A DNA stretch of 32,046 nucleotides from Nocardia nova (GCF_002933465.1 NZ_PSZE01000043.1:1-32046); one strand, 5' to 3'. Shown: positions 14,533 to 23,787, counted from the first letter of the stretch. A program made the numbers and translations. The notes: generated by a model not told the origin, from the sequence alone.

Positions 14533-15843
14533 GTGCGCACGCGCCACGCGGTTCTGGAGATGATCACGGCGGCCCTGGCCACCCTGGTCGCCGGGCTGTC
14601 GTTGCTGCTGCCCAACGGCTTCCGTTGGACCTCGCAGACCTCGGTGCTGCAACTGGATATGCTCGCCGCCAGCCAGCCGCGGGCCATCGCCGTGGGCGCC
14701 ATCGTGGCCCTGGTCGTGGCCGTCTTCGCCACCACCGTCAACCATGCGCTGGTCGCCTGGGGCACGGCGCTGTGCGGGGTGACGACCATGTTCCTGGCTC
14801 ATCTGCTGGCCGAGAGCGGCGACCGGAGCATCGCGCCGGCCACGCTGAATTATCTGGAGGCGCTGGCGGGCGGAATTCTGCTGGGCGGAATCGCGGTCGC
14901 GGTGCTGCGCGGCTGGCTGCAGGTGTTCGGCTGGACCCTGGGCGCCCTCGCGGCAGTGGTCTTCGGCCAGCTCGGTTCGACCTCGAAGGGCACTGTGCGG
15001 GACGGAGTGATGAGCGCGCCGGGATGGTCGACGACAACGCTGCCGCCGCTGTGGTTGATCATGATCACACTCGTCCTCGTGATCGTCGGCATGGTCGTCA
15101 ATCGCAACCAGGACACCGTGGAGCGCCGCTCGGTCGAATTACCGATGGCGCCGATCGTCGCGGGACTGGTTTTCGTGATCGTCGAGGTGTTCGGCGCGGA
15201 ATGGCTTGCGCGCCACGCCGAGAGCACGGGACATATCGTCACCGCCGCGGTACTGACGGTGGCCGCGGCCGTGGTGGCGGCGGTTCTGCTGCCCCGGCGC
15301 GACGGTGTGCTGATCCTGCTGGCGGTCGCTCTGGCCGCGGTCGGCGGCGCGCTGATTCCGGCCCGCCTTCCGATATGGTCGGTCGCCCCCTTGGTGCTGC
15401 TGATCGCGCTGGGTTTGATCGCTGGTTTCCGGCGCCCGATGCCGATGCTCGCGGTCGTGGCGCTGGCCGCGATGGCGCTGTACTGCGTGTTGGTCACCGG
15501 ACATCGGATCGGCGGTGGCGTGCAGGCCGCGGTGTTGAGCGGGCTGCTCGCGGTGCTGGCCGGCTACAGCTTCGGCAGTGCGGCACCACGCTACAACCCG
15601 ACCCGCGTGCTGGGTGTGGCGATCGTGTTCGTGCCGTCGGTGATCACCGCGCTGCACGACCGTCTCGGCAGGCAGCAGTGTGTCTCGGATCTCGGCGGGT
15701 GGTACCTGTGTCCGACTCCGTCGATGGCCTCGCCCGCGCCGTTTTGGACCGCACTGGGCATCACCGCCGGCTGCGCGGCGGGCCTGCTCGCCCTGCGCTA
15801 TTGGCGCAAGCCGACGACCACCGAATCGGTAGCCGATATATAG
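14533..15843 (+). CDS. Polytopic membrane protein, unknown
   Basis: 436 residues from GTG 14533. TATTTT at 14521-14526 lies 6 bases before the start and there is no Shine-Dalgarno, so a leaderless transcript is possible. About 11-12 hydrophobic helices are spaced along the whole length, separated by short Arg-containing loops; one longer loop near the C-terminus contains two cysteines about 12 residues apart (RQQCVSDLGGWYLCPTPS), which would face outside and could form a disulfide. No transporter signature, nucleotide-binding motif or catalytic motif is recognised. It begins 80 bases after the AAA ATPase gene on the same strand and precedes the Mrp operon. Not found at this place in M. tuberculosis (from memory of that gene order). 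Confidence 0.8.
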   Translation: MRTRHAVLEMITAALATLVAGLSLLLPNGFRWTSQTSVLQLDMLAASQPRAIAVGAIVALVVAVFATTVNHALVAWGTALCGVTTMFLAHLLAESGDRSIAPATLNYLEALAGGILLGGIAVAVLRGWLQVFGWTLGALAAVVFGQLGSTSKGTVRDGVMSAPGWSTTTLPPLWLIMITLVLVIVGMVVNRNQDTVERRSVELPMAPIVAGLVFVIVEVFGAEWLARHAESTGHIVTAAVLTVAAAVVAAVLLPRRDGVLILLAVALAAVGGALIPARLPIWSVAPLVLLIALGLIAGFRRPMPMLAVVALAAMALYCVLVTGHRIGGGVQAAVLSGLLAVLAGYSFGSAAPRYNPTRVLGVAIVFVPSVITALHDRLGRQQCVSDLGGWYLCPTPSMASPAPFWTALGITAGCAAGLLALRYWRKPTTTESVADI

Positions 15844-15916
15844 CCATTGCCTCTGGAAGGTCGCGCTCCGGACCGCGCCGGATCCGGCCGTGACCACAGA
15901 AGCCCGGATTCATCAG

Positions 15917-15922
15917 TAGGAT
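15917..15922 (+). promoter_or_regulatory. Candidate -10 (TAGGAT) of the Mrp operon
   Basis: TAGGAT lies 40 bases before the mrpA start in the 119-base gap after the membrane protein gene. A matching -35 at normal spacing is not convincing. Otherwise the gap contains only short GC palindromes such as CCGGATCCGG (15879-15888). Confidence 0.3.
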
Positions 15923-15962
15923 CGGGACGCCACCACCCCGCCGCCGACCGACGGAGTGACGT

Positions 15963-18806
15963 TTGCTCGCCATCCTGCTAGCCCATGCTTGCGCCGCCCT
16001 GCTCGCACCGCTCGCTGTGCGCGTATGGGGAAGACGCGGTTTCTACCCGATCGCGCTGGCACCACTGGCCGGGCTCGTGTGGGTGCTCGCGAACTGGAAC
16101 AGCGGCGCGGAGGTCCGGATCACCTGGGCGCCGGAGATCCACATGAATCTGGATCTGCGTCTGGACAGTCTCGCCTCCATCATGGCGGTGCTGGTCCTGG
16201 GCGTGGGTGCGCTGGTATTGGCCTATTGCGCCGAATATTTCGACGACGACGACCGAGCCCGCCTGGGTATCTTCGCCGGCTATCTGGTGGCCTTCGCCGG
16301 GGCCATGTTCGGGTTGGTCGTCAGCGACAACATGCTGGTGCTGTTCACCTTCTGGGAACTCACCACGGTGCTGTCGTTCCTGCTGGTGGGCCATCATGCC
16401 GAGCAGAGCACGGGCCGCCGTGCGGCCCTGCAGGCGCTGCTGGTCACGGCCGCGGGCGGGTTGGCGATGCTGGTCGGCCTGGTGCTGCTCGGACAGCGCT
16501 GCGGCAGCTACCTGCTCTCCGATGTGGTGGCCCGGGCCGACCCGCACGACTGGTCGACCAACGTCGCGGTGGTGCTGATTCTGATCGGCGCGTTGAGCAA
16601 ATCGGCGATCGTGCCACTGCACTTCTGGCTGCCCGGTGCGATGATCGCACCCACCCCGGTGAGCGCCTATCTGCACGCCGCCGCGATGGTGAAGGCCGGT
16701 ATCTACCTGGTGGCGCGACTCGCCCCGGGCCTGTCCGAGGCCCCGGTGTGGCATCCGATCGTGCTGACCCTGGGCATCCTGTCGATGCTGCTGGCCGGTC
16801 TGCGCTCGCTGCAGGTCTACGACCTGAAACTGGTGCTCGCCTTCGGCACCGTGAGCCAGCTCGGATTCCTGCTGGTGCTGGTCGGCACGGGAACACCGGA
16901 GGCGGCGCTGGCCGGTGCGGCGTTGCTGGTCGCGCACGCGCTGTTCAAGGGATGTCTGTTCATGGTGGTCGGCATCATCGATCACAGCGCCGGCACCCGC
17001 GATCTGCGCCGGCTCTCCGGCATCGGGCGGCGCGCCCCGGTCCTGTGCGCGGTCGCGGCGCTCGCCGCGCTGAGCATGGCCGCGATTCCGCCGCTGTTCG
17101 GTTTCGTCGCAAAGGAAAGCGCTTTCGCCGCCGAACTCGACGCGGGCAATCTGAGCCCATCGGTTCGGATCGCCGTCGTTATCGGCATCGTGCTCGGGTC
17201 GATGTTCACCGTCGGCTACAGCGCGCGCATGGTCTGGGGCGCGTTCGGTACGAAACGTGCCACCGCCGAGGATGTGCCCGAGCCGGAGCCGCCCTGGCAT
17301 CGCCCGAGTGCGCTGTTCGTCGCGCCGCCGGCCGTGCTGGCCGTGGCCTCGCTGGCCGCCGGTCTCGCCTCGCCCTGGATGGACCGGCTGCTCTCGCCCT
17401 ACGCCCGCACACTCGGGCCGCTGGAGTCGCATCTGGGGCTGTGGCACGGCTGGGGCACTCCGCTCACCCTCACCCTGATCGCCATCGCCTGTGGTCTGGT
17501 GCTGTTCGAGATCCGCGACCGGATCGGCGAATCGGTGAATCCGCGCCTCGGCAACGCCGACCGGGTCTACGACGCCGTACTGCGCGCGATGGATCAGCTG
17601 TCACTGCGGATGACCGGTGCCACCCAGCGTGGTTCGCTGCCGCTGAATCAGGGGCTGATCCTGACCACGGTCGTGGCGCTGCCGTTGGTGCTGTTGTTCA
17701 TCGGCGCGCGTTCGCGCATCTCGGTGCGGGCGTGGGATTCCTCACTCCAGCTGGTGATCGCGTTGGTGATGGCCGCGATGGCCCTGGGCGCCACCGTCAT
17801 GCGCAACCGGCTCGCCAGCGTACTGCTGGTCGGGGTCACCGGCTACGGCTGCGGTGTGATCTTCGCCCTGCACGGCGCGCCGGATCTCGCCCTCACCCAG
17901 TTCCTTGTCGAGACACTGACGTTGGTGATCTTCGTGCTGGTGCTGCGGAAGTTCTCCGCCGAGATCGAACCCAGCCGCACCGCCGCCCTGAAGGTACGCC
18001 GCGCCATCCTGTCCGCGGCGGTCGGAGCGGCGGTGGTGATCGTGGCGGCCTTCGCCACCGCGGCCCGCAGCACCGATCCGATCTGGCATCGAATCCCGCC
18101 CGCCGCATACAGTTTCGGCGGCGGCAAGAACGCGGTGAACGTTCTGCTCGTCGACATCCGGGCGTGGGACACCCTCGGCGAGATCTCGGTCCTGGTGGTC
18201 GCGGCCACCGGTGTCGCCTCGCTGATGTTCCGCAGCCGCCGGTTCGGCACCCTGCCGCGCGTCTCCGACGCCCCCGGCTACACCCCCGATCCGGACCGGG
18301 CCTACTGGTTGCGCGCCGGTCCGCTGGTCGCCCCGCGGGACCGGTCGATGGTGATGGCGATGACCACCCGGATGCTGTTCCCCACCATCATGGTGCTGTC
18401 GGTGTATTTCTTCTTCTCCGGACACAATGCGCCGGGCGGCGGCTTCGCGGGCGGTCTCACCGCCGGATTGGCCCTGGTCCTGCGCTATCTGGCCGGTGGT
18501 CGCTACGAACTGGCCGAGGCGCTGCCGGTCGACGCCGGACATGTGCTGGGCGCCGGGCTGGTGCTGTCGGCGGGCACCGCGACCGGATCGCTGTTGCTGG
18601 GCGCGCCACCTCTCTCCTCGGCCATCATCGAAGTCACCCTGCCGTTGCTCGGGCATGTCAAATTCGTCACCGCGATGCTGTTCGACCTGGGCGTGTACCT
18701 GATCGTGGTGGGTCTGGTACTGGACGTGCTGCGCAGTCTCGGCGCCCGCCTCGATATCGAATTCCTGGAGGGCACAACGTCTTCGACGAAGGGAAGGATG
18801 CGGTGA
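15963..18806 (+). CDS. mrpA: Mrp Na+/H+ antiporter subunit A, fused to subunit B
   Basis: 947 residues from TTG 15963; GGAG lies 6 bases upstream and the protein starts directly with a membrane helix. Residues 1 to about 500 are NuoL-like, with the conserved E132 (TFWELTT), K213 (SKSAIVPLHFWLPGAM) and the HAAAMVKAG helix that form the proton path. Residues about 560-780 are the MrpA C-terminal region (LHGAPDLALTQFLVETLTLVIFVLVLRKF). From about residue 795 an MrpB domain follows (MLFPTIMVLSVYFFFSGHNAPGGGFAGGL ... GHVKFVTAMLFDLGVYLIVVG). Such A-B fusions are known in some bacteria. It works only as part of the full complex, exchanging internal Na+ (or K+) for H+. Stop overlaps the mrpC start (GTGA). 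Confidence 0.95.
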   Translation: MLAILLAHACAALLAPLAVRVWGRRGFYPIALAPLAGLVWVLANWNSGAEVRITWAPEIHMNLDLRLDSLASIMAVLVLGVGALVLAYCAEYFDDDDRARLGIFAGYLVAFAGAMFGLVVSDNMLVLFTFWELTTVLSFLLVGHHAEQSTGRRAALQALLVTAAGGLAMLVGLVLLGQRCGSYLLSDVVARADPHDWSTNVAVVLILIGALSKSAIVPLHFWLPGAMIAPTPVSAYLHAAAMVKAGIYLVARLAPGLSEAPVWHPIVLTLGILSMLLAGLRSLQVYDLKLVLAFGTVSQLGFLLVLVGTGTPEAALAGAALLVAHALFKGCLFMVVGIIDHSAGTRDLRRLSGIGRRAPVLCAVAALAALSMAAIPPLFGFVAKESAFAAELDAGNLSPSVRIAVVIGIVLGSMFTVGYSARMVWGAFGTKRATAEDVPEPEPPWHRPSALFVAPPAVLAVASLAAGLASPWMDRLLSPYARTLGPLESHLGLWHGWGTPLTLTLIAIACGLVLFEIRDRIGESVNPRLGNADRVYDAVLRAMDQLSLRMTGATQRGSLPLNQGLILTTVVALPLVLLFIGARSRISVRAWDSSLQLVIALVMAAMALGATVMRNRLASVLLVGVTGYGCGVIFALHGAPDLALTQFLVETLTLVIFVLVLRKFSAEIEPSRTAALKVRRAILSAAVGAAVVIVAAFATAARSTDPIWHRIPPAAYSFGGGKNAVNVLLVDIRAWDTLGEISVLVVAATGVASLMFRSRRFGTLPRVSDAPGYTPDPDRAYWLRAGPLVAPRDRSMVMAMTTRMLFPTIMVLSVYFFFSGHNAPGGGFAGGLTAGLALVLRYLAGGRYELAEALPVDAGHVLGAGLVLSAGTATGSLLLGAPPLSSAIIEVTLPLLGHVKFVTAMLFDLGVYLIVVGLVLDVLRSLGARLDIEFLEGTTSSTKGRMR

Positions 18807-19186
18807 GCGCGAATATCACCATGCTGGCCCTGATCGGGATCATGGTCGCCTGCGGGGTGTATCTGGTGCTCGAACGCGCGGTGTCGAAGATGCTGCTGGG
18901 GTTGATCCTGTTCGGCAATGCGGTGAACCTGCTGATCCTCACCATGAGCGGTCCGGACGGACGGCCGCCGATACTCGGCGAGTCGGACCGGCGACATCAC
19001 GATCCGGCCGATCCGCTCGCGCAGGCGATGATCCTTACCTCGATCGTCATCACGATGGGTTTGGCGGCATTCGTTCTCGCTCTGGCCTATCGGGCCTTCG
19101 CGCTGACCACCACGGAGCAGGTCGAGGACGACCCCGAGGACGTGAAGGTCGCCGCGCAGCGCGAGGGCGAGGATCCCGAACAATGA
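18803..19186 (+). CDS. mrpC: Mrp Na+/H+ antiporter subunit C
   Basis: 127 residues from GTG 18803, overlapping the mrpA stop by 4 bases. NuoK-like: three helices (ITMLALIGIMVACGVYLVL; KMLLGLILFGNAVNLLILTMSG; AQAMILTSIVITMGLAAFVLALAYRAF) with the GxxLFGNAVNLLI pattern typical of the family. The C-terminal tail is strongly acidic (VEDDPEDVKVAAQREGEDPEQ) and cytoplasmic. Its stop overlaps the mrpD start (ATGA). Confidence 0.94.
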   Translation: MSANITMLALIGIMVACGVYLVLERAVSKMLLGLILFGNAVNLLILTMSGPDGRPPILGESDRRHHDPADPLAQAMILTSIVITMGLAAFVLALAYRAFALTTTEQVEDDPEDVKVAAQREGEDPEQ

Positions 19187-20799
19187 GCCTGTCCCCCGGT
19201 CTGCTACCCGCCCTCTGCCCGCTCCCGGTGCTGATTCCGTTGCTCACCGCGGCCTCGACCCTGATCATGGGTCGCAAAGCGCGTGTGCAGCAGGCGATTT
19301 CGATCGCGGCGCTGACCGTGGTGGTCGCGATCTCCGGGGTGCTGCTGTATCTGGCCGACCGCGACGGCATGGGGGCAGTGCAGGTCGGCCGCTGGGAGAC
19401 GCCGATCGGCATCACGCTGGTGGTCGACCGGCTCTCGGCCGGCATGCTGCTGGTGTCGTCGATCGTGCTGCTCGCGGTGTTGATCTTCGCGGTCGGGCAG
19501 GGTATCAGCGACGGCACCGAACGCCAGCCCACCTCGATCTTCCAGCCGACGTATCTGATTCTGAGCGCGGGTGTTTCGCTCGCCTTCCTGGCCGGTGACC
19601 TGTTCAATCTGTTCGTCGGATTCGAGGTGCTGCTGGCCGCGTCGTTCGTCCTGCTCACGCTGGGCGCGAGCGCCGACCGGGTCCGGGCCGGGGTGTCGTA
19701 TGTGATGGTGTCGATGGTGTCATCGCTGATCTTCCTCACCGGCATCGCACTGGCGTACGCGGCGACCGGCACCCTGAATCTGGCCGATATGTCGGTGCGG
19801 ATGGGCACGGTGCCGCTGGGCGTGCGCAGTGCGATCTGCGCGGTGCTGCTGGTGGCTTTCGGCATCAAGGCCGCGGTGTTCCCGCTGTCGAACTGGCTGC
19901 CGGATTCGTATCCCACCGCGCCCGCACCCGTCACCGCGGTCTTCGCGGGTTTGCTGACGAAAGTCGGTGTGTACGCGATCATCCGGGTGCACGCCCTGCT
20001 GCTGCCGGCCGGCACCTTCGACAACGTGCTGCTGGTGTGCGGTCTGCTCACCATGGTGATCGGCATCCTCGGTGCGATCGCGCAGAGCGATATCAAACGT
20101 CTGCTGTCGTTCACCCTGGTCAGCCATATCGGCTATCTGATGTTCGGGGTCGGGCTGAATTCCGTCGGCGGCACCACCGGAACGGTTTTCTACGTGGCGC
20201 ACCACATTCTGGTCCAGACCACGCTGTTCCTGGTGGTGGGGCTGATCGAGCGGCAGGCCGGATCGGCGTCGCTGAGCCGATTGGGCGGATTGCTGGCGGC
20301 GAGTCCGGCGCTGGCCCTGCTGTTCGGCATTCCGGCGCTCAATCTCGGTGGTATTCCGCCGTTTTCCGGATATATCGGCAAGGTGCGGCTGTTGCAGGCG
20401 GGCGCCGCCGACGGGAGCGTGCTGGCCTGGATGCTCATCGCCGGCGCGGTGACGACCAGCCTGCTCACGCTGTACGTCATGGCGCGGGTGTGGAGTAAGG
20501 CGTTCTGGCGCCCGCGCGTCCAGGCCCCGGAGGGTGAACTGGCCGATGCCGCCCCGTCTGCGCTGATCGACGAATCCACCGATGTGTTGTTCGACGACCG
20601 CGTCGACCCCGGCCGCATGCCCCGGCTGATGGTGGCTCCGACGGCGGCGTTGATCGTGGTCGCGCTCACGCTCACGGTATTCGCCGGGCCGATCCTGGGC
20701 ATCTGCCAACGCGCGGCCGAAGATCTCAACGATCCGCACCGCTATCTGGACACCGTGCTCGGCCCGCCGGAGACGTGGCAGTCGGGAGGAAACCGATGA
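19183..20799 (+). CDS. mrpD: Mrp Na+/H+ antiporter subunit D
   Basis: 538 residues from ATG 19183. NuoM/NuoN-like proton-channel subunit, about 14 helices. Conserved charged residues in the membrane are present: E148 (NLFVGFEVLLAASF) and K229 (GIKAAVFPLSNWLPDSYPTAPAPVTAVFAGLLTKVG), plus the second Lys of LLTKVG. IPPFSGYIGKVRL near residue 387 is the usual late motif. It overlaps mrpC and mrpE by 4 bases each, so subunits are translationally coupled, fitting assembly in fixed ratio. Confidence 0.95.
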   Translation: MSLSPGLLPALCPLPVLIPLLTAASTLIMGRKARVQQAISIAALTVVVAISGVLLYLADRDGMGAVQVGRWETPIGITLVVDRLSAGMLLVSSIVLLAVLIFAVGQGISDGTERQPTSIFQPTYLILSAGVSLAFLAGDLFNLFVGFEVLLAASFVLLTLGASADRVRAGVSYVMVSMVSSLIFLTGIALAYAATGTLNLADMSVRMGTVPLGVRSAICAVLLVAFGIKAAVFPLSNWLPDSYPTAPAPVTAVFAGLLTKVGVYAIIRVHALLLPAGTFDNVLLVCGLLTMVIGILGAIAQSDIKRLLSFTLVSHIGYLMFGVGLNSVGGTTGTVFYVAHHILVQTTLFLVVGLIERQAGSASLSRLGGLLAASPALALLFGIPALNLGGIPPFSGYIGKVRLLQAGAADGSVLAWMLIAGAVTTSLLTLYVMARVWSKAFWRPRVQAPEGELADAAPSALIDESTDVLFDDRVDPGRMPRLMVAPTAALIVVALTLTVFAGPILGICQRAAEDLNDPHRYLDTVLGPPETWQSGGNR

Positions 20800-21311
20800 C
20801 GCGGGAACGACTGGTTCGCATCGGCGTGCTGATCTGGCTGGCCGTCGTCTACACCGCGCTGTGGGGTAATGCCAGCGTCGCCAATCTGCTCGCCGGACTG
20901 GTGGTCGGCATCCTGATCATGGTGCTGCTGCCGCTGCCGCGAGTTCCGGTGAACGGCGGGTTGCGGGTGCTGCCGCTGCTCGAATTGGTCGTGCTCATCG
21001 CCTATTACGCGATCGAATCCAGTCTTCAGATCGCGTGGTTCGCGGTGCGGCCCGCCGGTGCGCCGGTCTCGGGAGTGCTGCGAGTGCGGCTCGCGATCGA
21101 CTCGGATCTGGTGATGGTGCTGTGCGCCGATGTGCTCAATCTGATCCCCGGCACGATGGTGCTGGAACTGGATCGGGTGGCCGGGGCCGCGTGGGTGCAC
21201 GTACTCGATGTCGGCAGCGACGACGCGGTCGAGAAGTTCTACTACATCACCCGCCGGTTGGAAGGCCTGCTGATCAGGTCCTTCGAAGGCAACAAACAGG
21301 AGGCGGCGTGA
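20796..21311 (+). CDS. mrpE: Mrp Na+/H+ antiporter subunit E
   Basis: 171 residues from ATG 20796 with GGGAGG 6 bases upstream, inside the mrpD end. Two N-terminal helices (LVRIGVLIWLAVVYTALWG; NLLAGLVVGILIMVLLPL), a third near residue 60, then a soluble domain containing LRVRLAIDSDLVMVLCADVLNLIPGTMVLELD, the family hallmark. A short C-terminal domain follows. It is an accessory subunit needed for a stable complex. A 70-base gap, unusual for this operon, separates it from mrpF. Confidence 0.93.
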   Translation: MTRERLVRIGVLIWLAVVYTALWGNASVANLLAGLVVGILIMVLLPLPRVPVNGGLRVLPLLELVVLIAYYAIESSLQIAWFAVRPAGAPVSGVLRVRLAIDSDLVMVLCADVLNLIPGTMVLELDRVAGAAWVHVLDVGSDDAVEKFYYITRRLEGLLIRSFEGNKQEAA

Positions 21312-21381
21312 GCGACCATCGCGCAGCGGCTCGCGCTGCCGACCGGAGGCGGGGGTCCCGCGAATCACAGGAGGTAGGTTC

Positions 21382-21642
21382 ATGACCTTTGTCGCGATCG
21401 TGGCGGGCATACTCCTGGCGACCGCCGCGGCTTTCACTTCCTTCCGGGTGCTGGCCGGTCCCGGCACCCTGGACCGAGTCGTCGGCATCGATTCGCTGGT
21501 CGGCATCGCCGCCGCGGGATTGGCGGTGTGGGCGGCCTACAGCGACGACACCACCGTGGTGCCGGGCATCGTCGCGCTGTCGCTGGTCGGCTTCCTGGGA
21601 TCGGCCGCGGTCACGCGTTTCCGGGTGCGGGACGACAAATGA
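21382..21642 (+). CDS. mrpF: Mrp Na+/H+ antiporter subunit F
   Basis: 86 residues from ATG 21382 with AGGAGG 7 bases upstream. Three helices; GPGTLDRVVGIDSLVG is the conserved loop (DRVVAxD in the family), with the membrane-buried Asp present. The 70-base leader after mrpE contains a short hairpin (GCAGCG-GCTCG-CGCTGC) and its own strong ribosome binding site, so expression may be partly independent of upstream translation. Stop overlaps mrpG start (ATGA). Confidence 0.93.
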   Translation: MTFVAIVAGILLATAAAFTSFRVLAGPGTLDRVVGIDSLVGIAAAGLAVWAAYSDDTTVVPGIVALSLVGFLGSAAVTRFRVRDDK

Positions 21643-21995
21643 GCGGCATCTTCCATACCGCGCTGATCTGGTTGTCGTACGCGACCATCCTGCTCGGGGC
21701 GTTCCTCGCCGCCACGGCGGCGGTCGCGATCGTGCGCTTCCCCGACACCCTCTCGCGCATGCACGCCGCGACGAAACCTCAGGTCGTCGGCCTGGTTCTG
21801 ATACTGATCGGTTCGGCGATCCAGCTGCGCGGCCATCCCAACGTCTGGATGTTGGTGCTCGTCGGCCTGTTCACGCTCGTCACCGCGCCGGCCATCGCCC
21901 ATCTGGTCGGCCGGACGGCCTATCGGGAGCAGCGCCACCGCGACGGACTGCTGCTGATCAACGAGATGGGTGACGAGGACCTTCCCGACGACTGA
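21639..21995 (+). CDS. mrpG: Mrp Na+/H+ antiporter subunit G
   Basis: 118 residues from ATG 21639. Three helices; IVRFPDTLSRMHAATKPQVVGLVLILIG is the unmistakable MrpG signature, and LVTAPAIAHLVGRTAYR the second. The C-terminal tail is charged (INEMGDEDLPDD). Last gene of the operon; the convergent PAP2 gene ends only 9 bases away, so transcription from the two sides probably overlaps or ends within coding sequence. Confidence 0.94.
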   Translation: MSGIFHTALIWLSYATILLGAFLAATAAVAIVRFPDTLSRMHAATKPQVVGLVLILIGSAIQLRGHPNVWMLVLVGLFTLVTAPAIAHLVGRTAYREQRHRDGLLLINEMGDEDLPDD

Positions 21996-22004
21996 CCGAA
22001 CCCG

Positions 22005-23351
22005 CTACACCGCGACCGGTTCGTGCACGTCCGCGGCTGTGCGCGCGAACCAGGTGCGATAGAACGCCGACACGAATCCGGCGAACAGACCGAGCGCGAT
22101 GATCCCGGCGGGCAGCGGATAGTCGGCCATCCACACCGCCAGATAGCGATAGGCGAGCAGCAAGCCGGCCAGCAGCGTGAATCCGGCGGCGACCAGAAGT
22201 GCGCGCGCCCGGTCCCAGCCGCGCTCGGGGGCGCGCAACGCCGATTCGACGGTCAGCGCCAGCACCGCACCCGCCAGCAGGTCGGCGCCGTAGTGATAGC
22301 CGAAACCGAGGGTGGCCGACAGCGTCGAGAGCAACCAGAACGTCCCGGCCCAGCGCACCCAGCGCGGTGCCGGCGCACCGTCGTTGTCGCGGCGGGTGTG
22401 CAGGAAAACCGCGGTCGCCCAGGCGGTGTGCATCGAGGGCATGCAGTTGCGCGGCGTGTACCGGTCGAATGGCATGGGCTTCGGGTGATAGTCGATGGGT
22501 GGCACGTGGTGTGGCCAATAGTCGCCGACCTGCAGACCGTGCCCGTCCGGTCCATAGGCGAACATCGGCCCGACCACCGGGAAGATCAGGTAGATCACCG
22601 GGCCGACCAGGCCCAGCACCAGGAAGGTGCGTACCAGATAGTGCCGGGGCCACACCCCGGTGCGCACCACCTTGCGCAGCTGCCAGACCGCCACCACCAT
22701 CGCGGCCACCGGCAATTCGATGTAGACCCAATGCAATACGCCGTAGACCACCGGTCCCAGGGCGTCGATCACCCGGCCCATCACCCATGCGGGCTCACCG
22801 AAGGCGTGATCGGCCAGCACCAGATAGCGGTCTCGGACCTGCGGGCCGGCCACCACCGTGAAATGCAGCCACACGTCACCGACCTTGGTGGCGATGATCA
22901 GCAGCGATCCCAGCGCCGCCGCGCGCAGGGCGTTGCGTTTGGCCGCACCCTCCCAGCCGAGCCAGGCGATCAGCACCACTGCGGTGAGGGCGATGACCGC
23001 ACCGTTGCCGATCGTCAGCGCACCGCCGAGCAGCACCCGGATCGACGCACAGACGGCATCGACGATCACCGCCACGCCCACGGTGATGAACCGCCACCGC
23101 CACGACAACCCGACTAGCGCCAGTGCCAGCCCCGCCCACGGCACGGAGACCGATTTGGGTGTCCCGGCGAAATCCTCCCAGAGGCTGTGCAGCGGGCCTT
23201 CGAAGTTGTTGCGCACGGCCACTAACTGCAGCACGATCAGCAGCGCCGGCACCGCGGTGACCAGCACCCAGGCCGCGTGATGCGGCGACCGGTTCCGGAA
23301 CCGGCCCCGGCGAGCGTCACCCAAGTCGGAACGCGGATCATCGAGCAGCAC
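22005..23351 (-). CDS. Membrane PAP2-superfamily protein, AUR1/inositol phosphotransferase-like
   Basis: 448 residues from GTG 23351 (weak ribosome binding site; the start is not certain). About 10-12 helices. The PAP2 catalytic motifs lie in the C-terminal half: NCMPSMHTAW (phosphatase motif 2 with His) and GFGYHYGADLLAG (motif 3 with His and Asp). Spacing and the YTPRN/HPKPMPFDRY context resemble the AUR1-like PAP2_3 group, which transfers or hydrolyses lipid-linked phosphate head groups at the outer membrane face. A role in inositol- or polyprenyl-phosphate lipid metabolism is inferred only. It is convergent with the Mrp operon. Confidence 0.85.
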   Translation of the reverse strand: MLLDDPRSDLGDARRGRFRNRSPHHAAWVLVTAVPALLIVLQLVAVRNNFEGPLHSLWEDFAGTPKSVSVPWAGLALALVGLSWRWRFITVGVAVIVDAVCASIRVLLGGALTIGNGAVIALTAVVLIAWLGWEGAAKRNALRAAALGSLLIIATKVGDVWLHFTVVAGPQVRDRYLVLADHAFGEPAWVMGRVIDALGPVVYGVLHWVYIELPVAAMVVAVWQLRKVVRTGVWPRHYLVRTFLVLGLVGPVIYLIFPVVGPMFAYGPDGHGLQVGDYWPHHVPPIDYHPKPMPFDRYTPRNCMPSMHTAWATAVFLHTRRDNDGAPAPRWVRWAGTFWLLSTLSATLGFGYHYGADLLAGAVLALTVESALRAPERGWDRARALLVAAGFTLLAGLLLAYRYLAVWMADYPLPAGIIALGLFAGFVSAFYRTWFARTAADVHEPVAV

Positions 23352-23496
23352 CCGATCATCGTAAACAGGCGATGAACGCCGCCCCTCGCACAGCGGAAAC
23401 GTCGGCGACGGATGTGATCTGCGCCATTGTCGCGGCGGCCCCCGCGAGAACCTTTCCGTAAGCGATTACCAGGGTCGCGCTGCCAGAGTTCGAGCC

Positions 23497-23787
23497 ATGT
23501 TCACTTGGTATGTCGCACTGCTCGCGATCAGCGGGATCGTCATGATCGCCATGGCGTCGGTGAAGCAGGGGCAGAGCAGCGCGTCACGATCGTTCAACGG
23601 CATCTTCGGCGGCATCTTCCTCGGCTACGCCTTCTACCTCGCCTTTCTCTTCGACGGCGGCTCGTACCTGATCTTCTTTCACGCGTTCATCGTTCCGGTG
23701 ACGATGGTGGTGAACTTCTTCCGTCACCGCACGCCCCGCCCGAGGCTCACCGACACGCAGAAGGCCTGGCGCGAATTCCACCGCTGA
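23497..23787 (+). CDS. Small three-helix membrane protein, unknown
   Basis: 96 residues from ATG 23497. Helices: WYVALLAISGIVMIAMASV, GIFGGIFLGYAFYLAFLFDG, and YLIFFHAFIVPVTMVVNFF, then a basic tail (RHRTPRPRLTDTQKAWREFHR). Composition and regular helix spacing indicate a real membrane protein. No family function recognised. It is divergent from the PAP2 gene across 145 bases in which no clear signal is seen. Confidence 0.7.
   Translation: MFTWYVALLAISGIVMIAMASVKQGQSSASRSFNGIFGGIFLGYAFYLAFLFDGGSYLIFFHAFIVPVTMVVNFFRHRTPRPRLTDTQKAWREFHR

Noticed and set aside
15978..17447. 489-codon minus-strand frame opposite mrpA
   Set aside because: His/Gln/Arg-rich antisense artefact; mrpA has conserved transmembrane motifs on the plus strand.
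21997..22023. Inverted repeat CGAACC...GGTTCG between mrpG and the PAP2 gene as a bidirectional terminator
   Set aside because: Stem of only 6 bases with a 15-base loop, mostly overlapping the PAP2 coding end; too weak to call.
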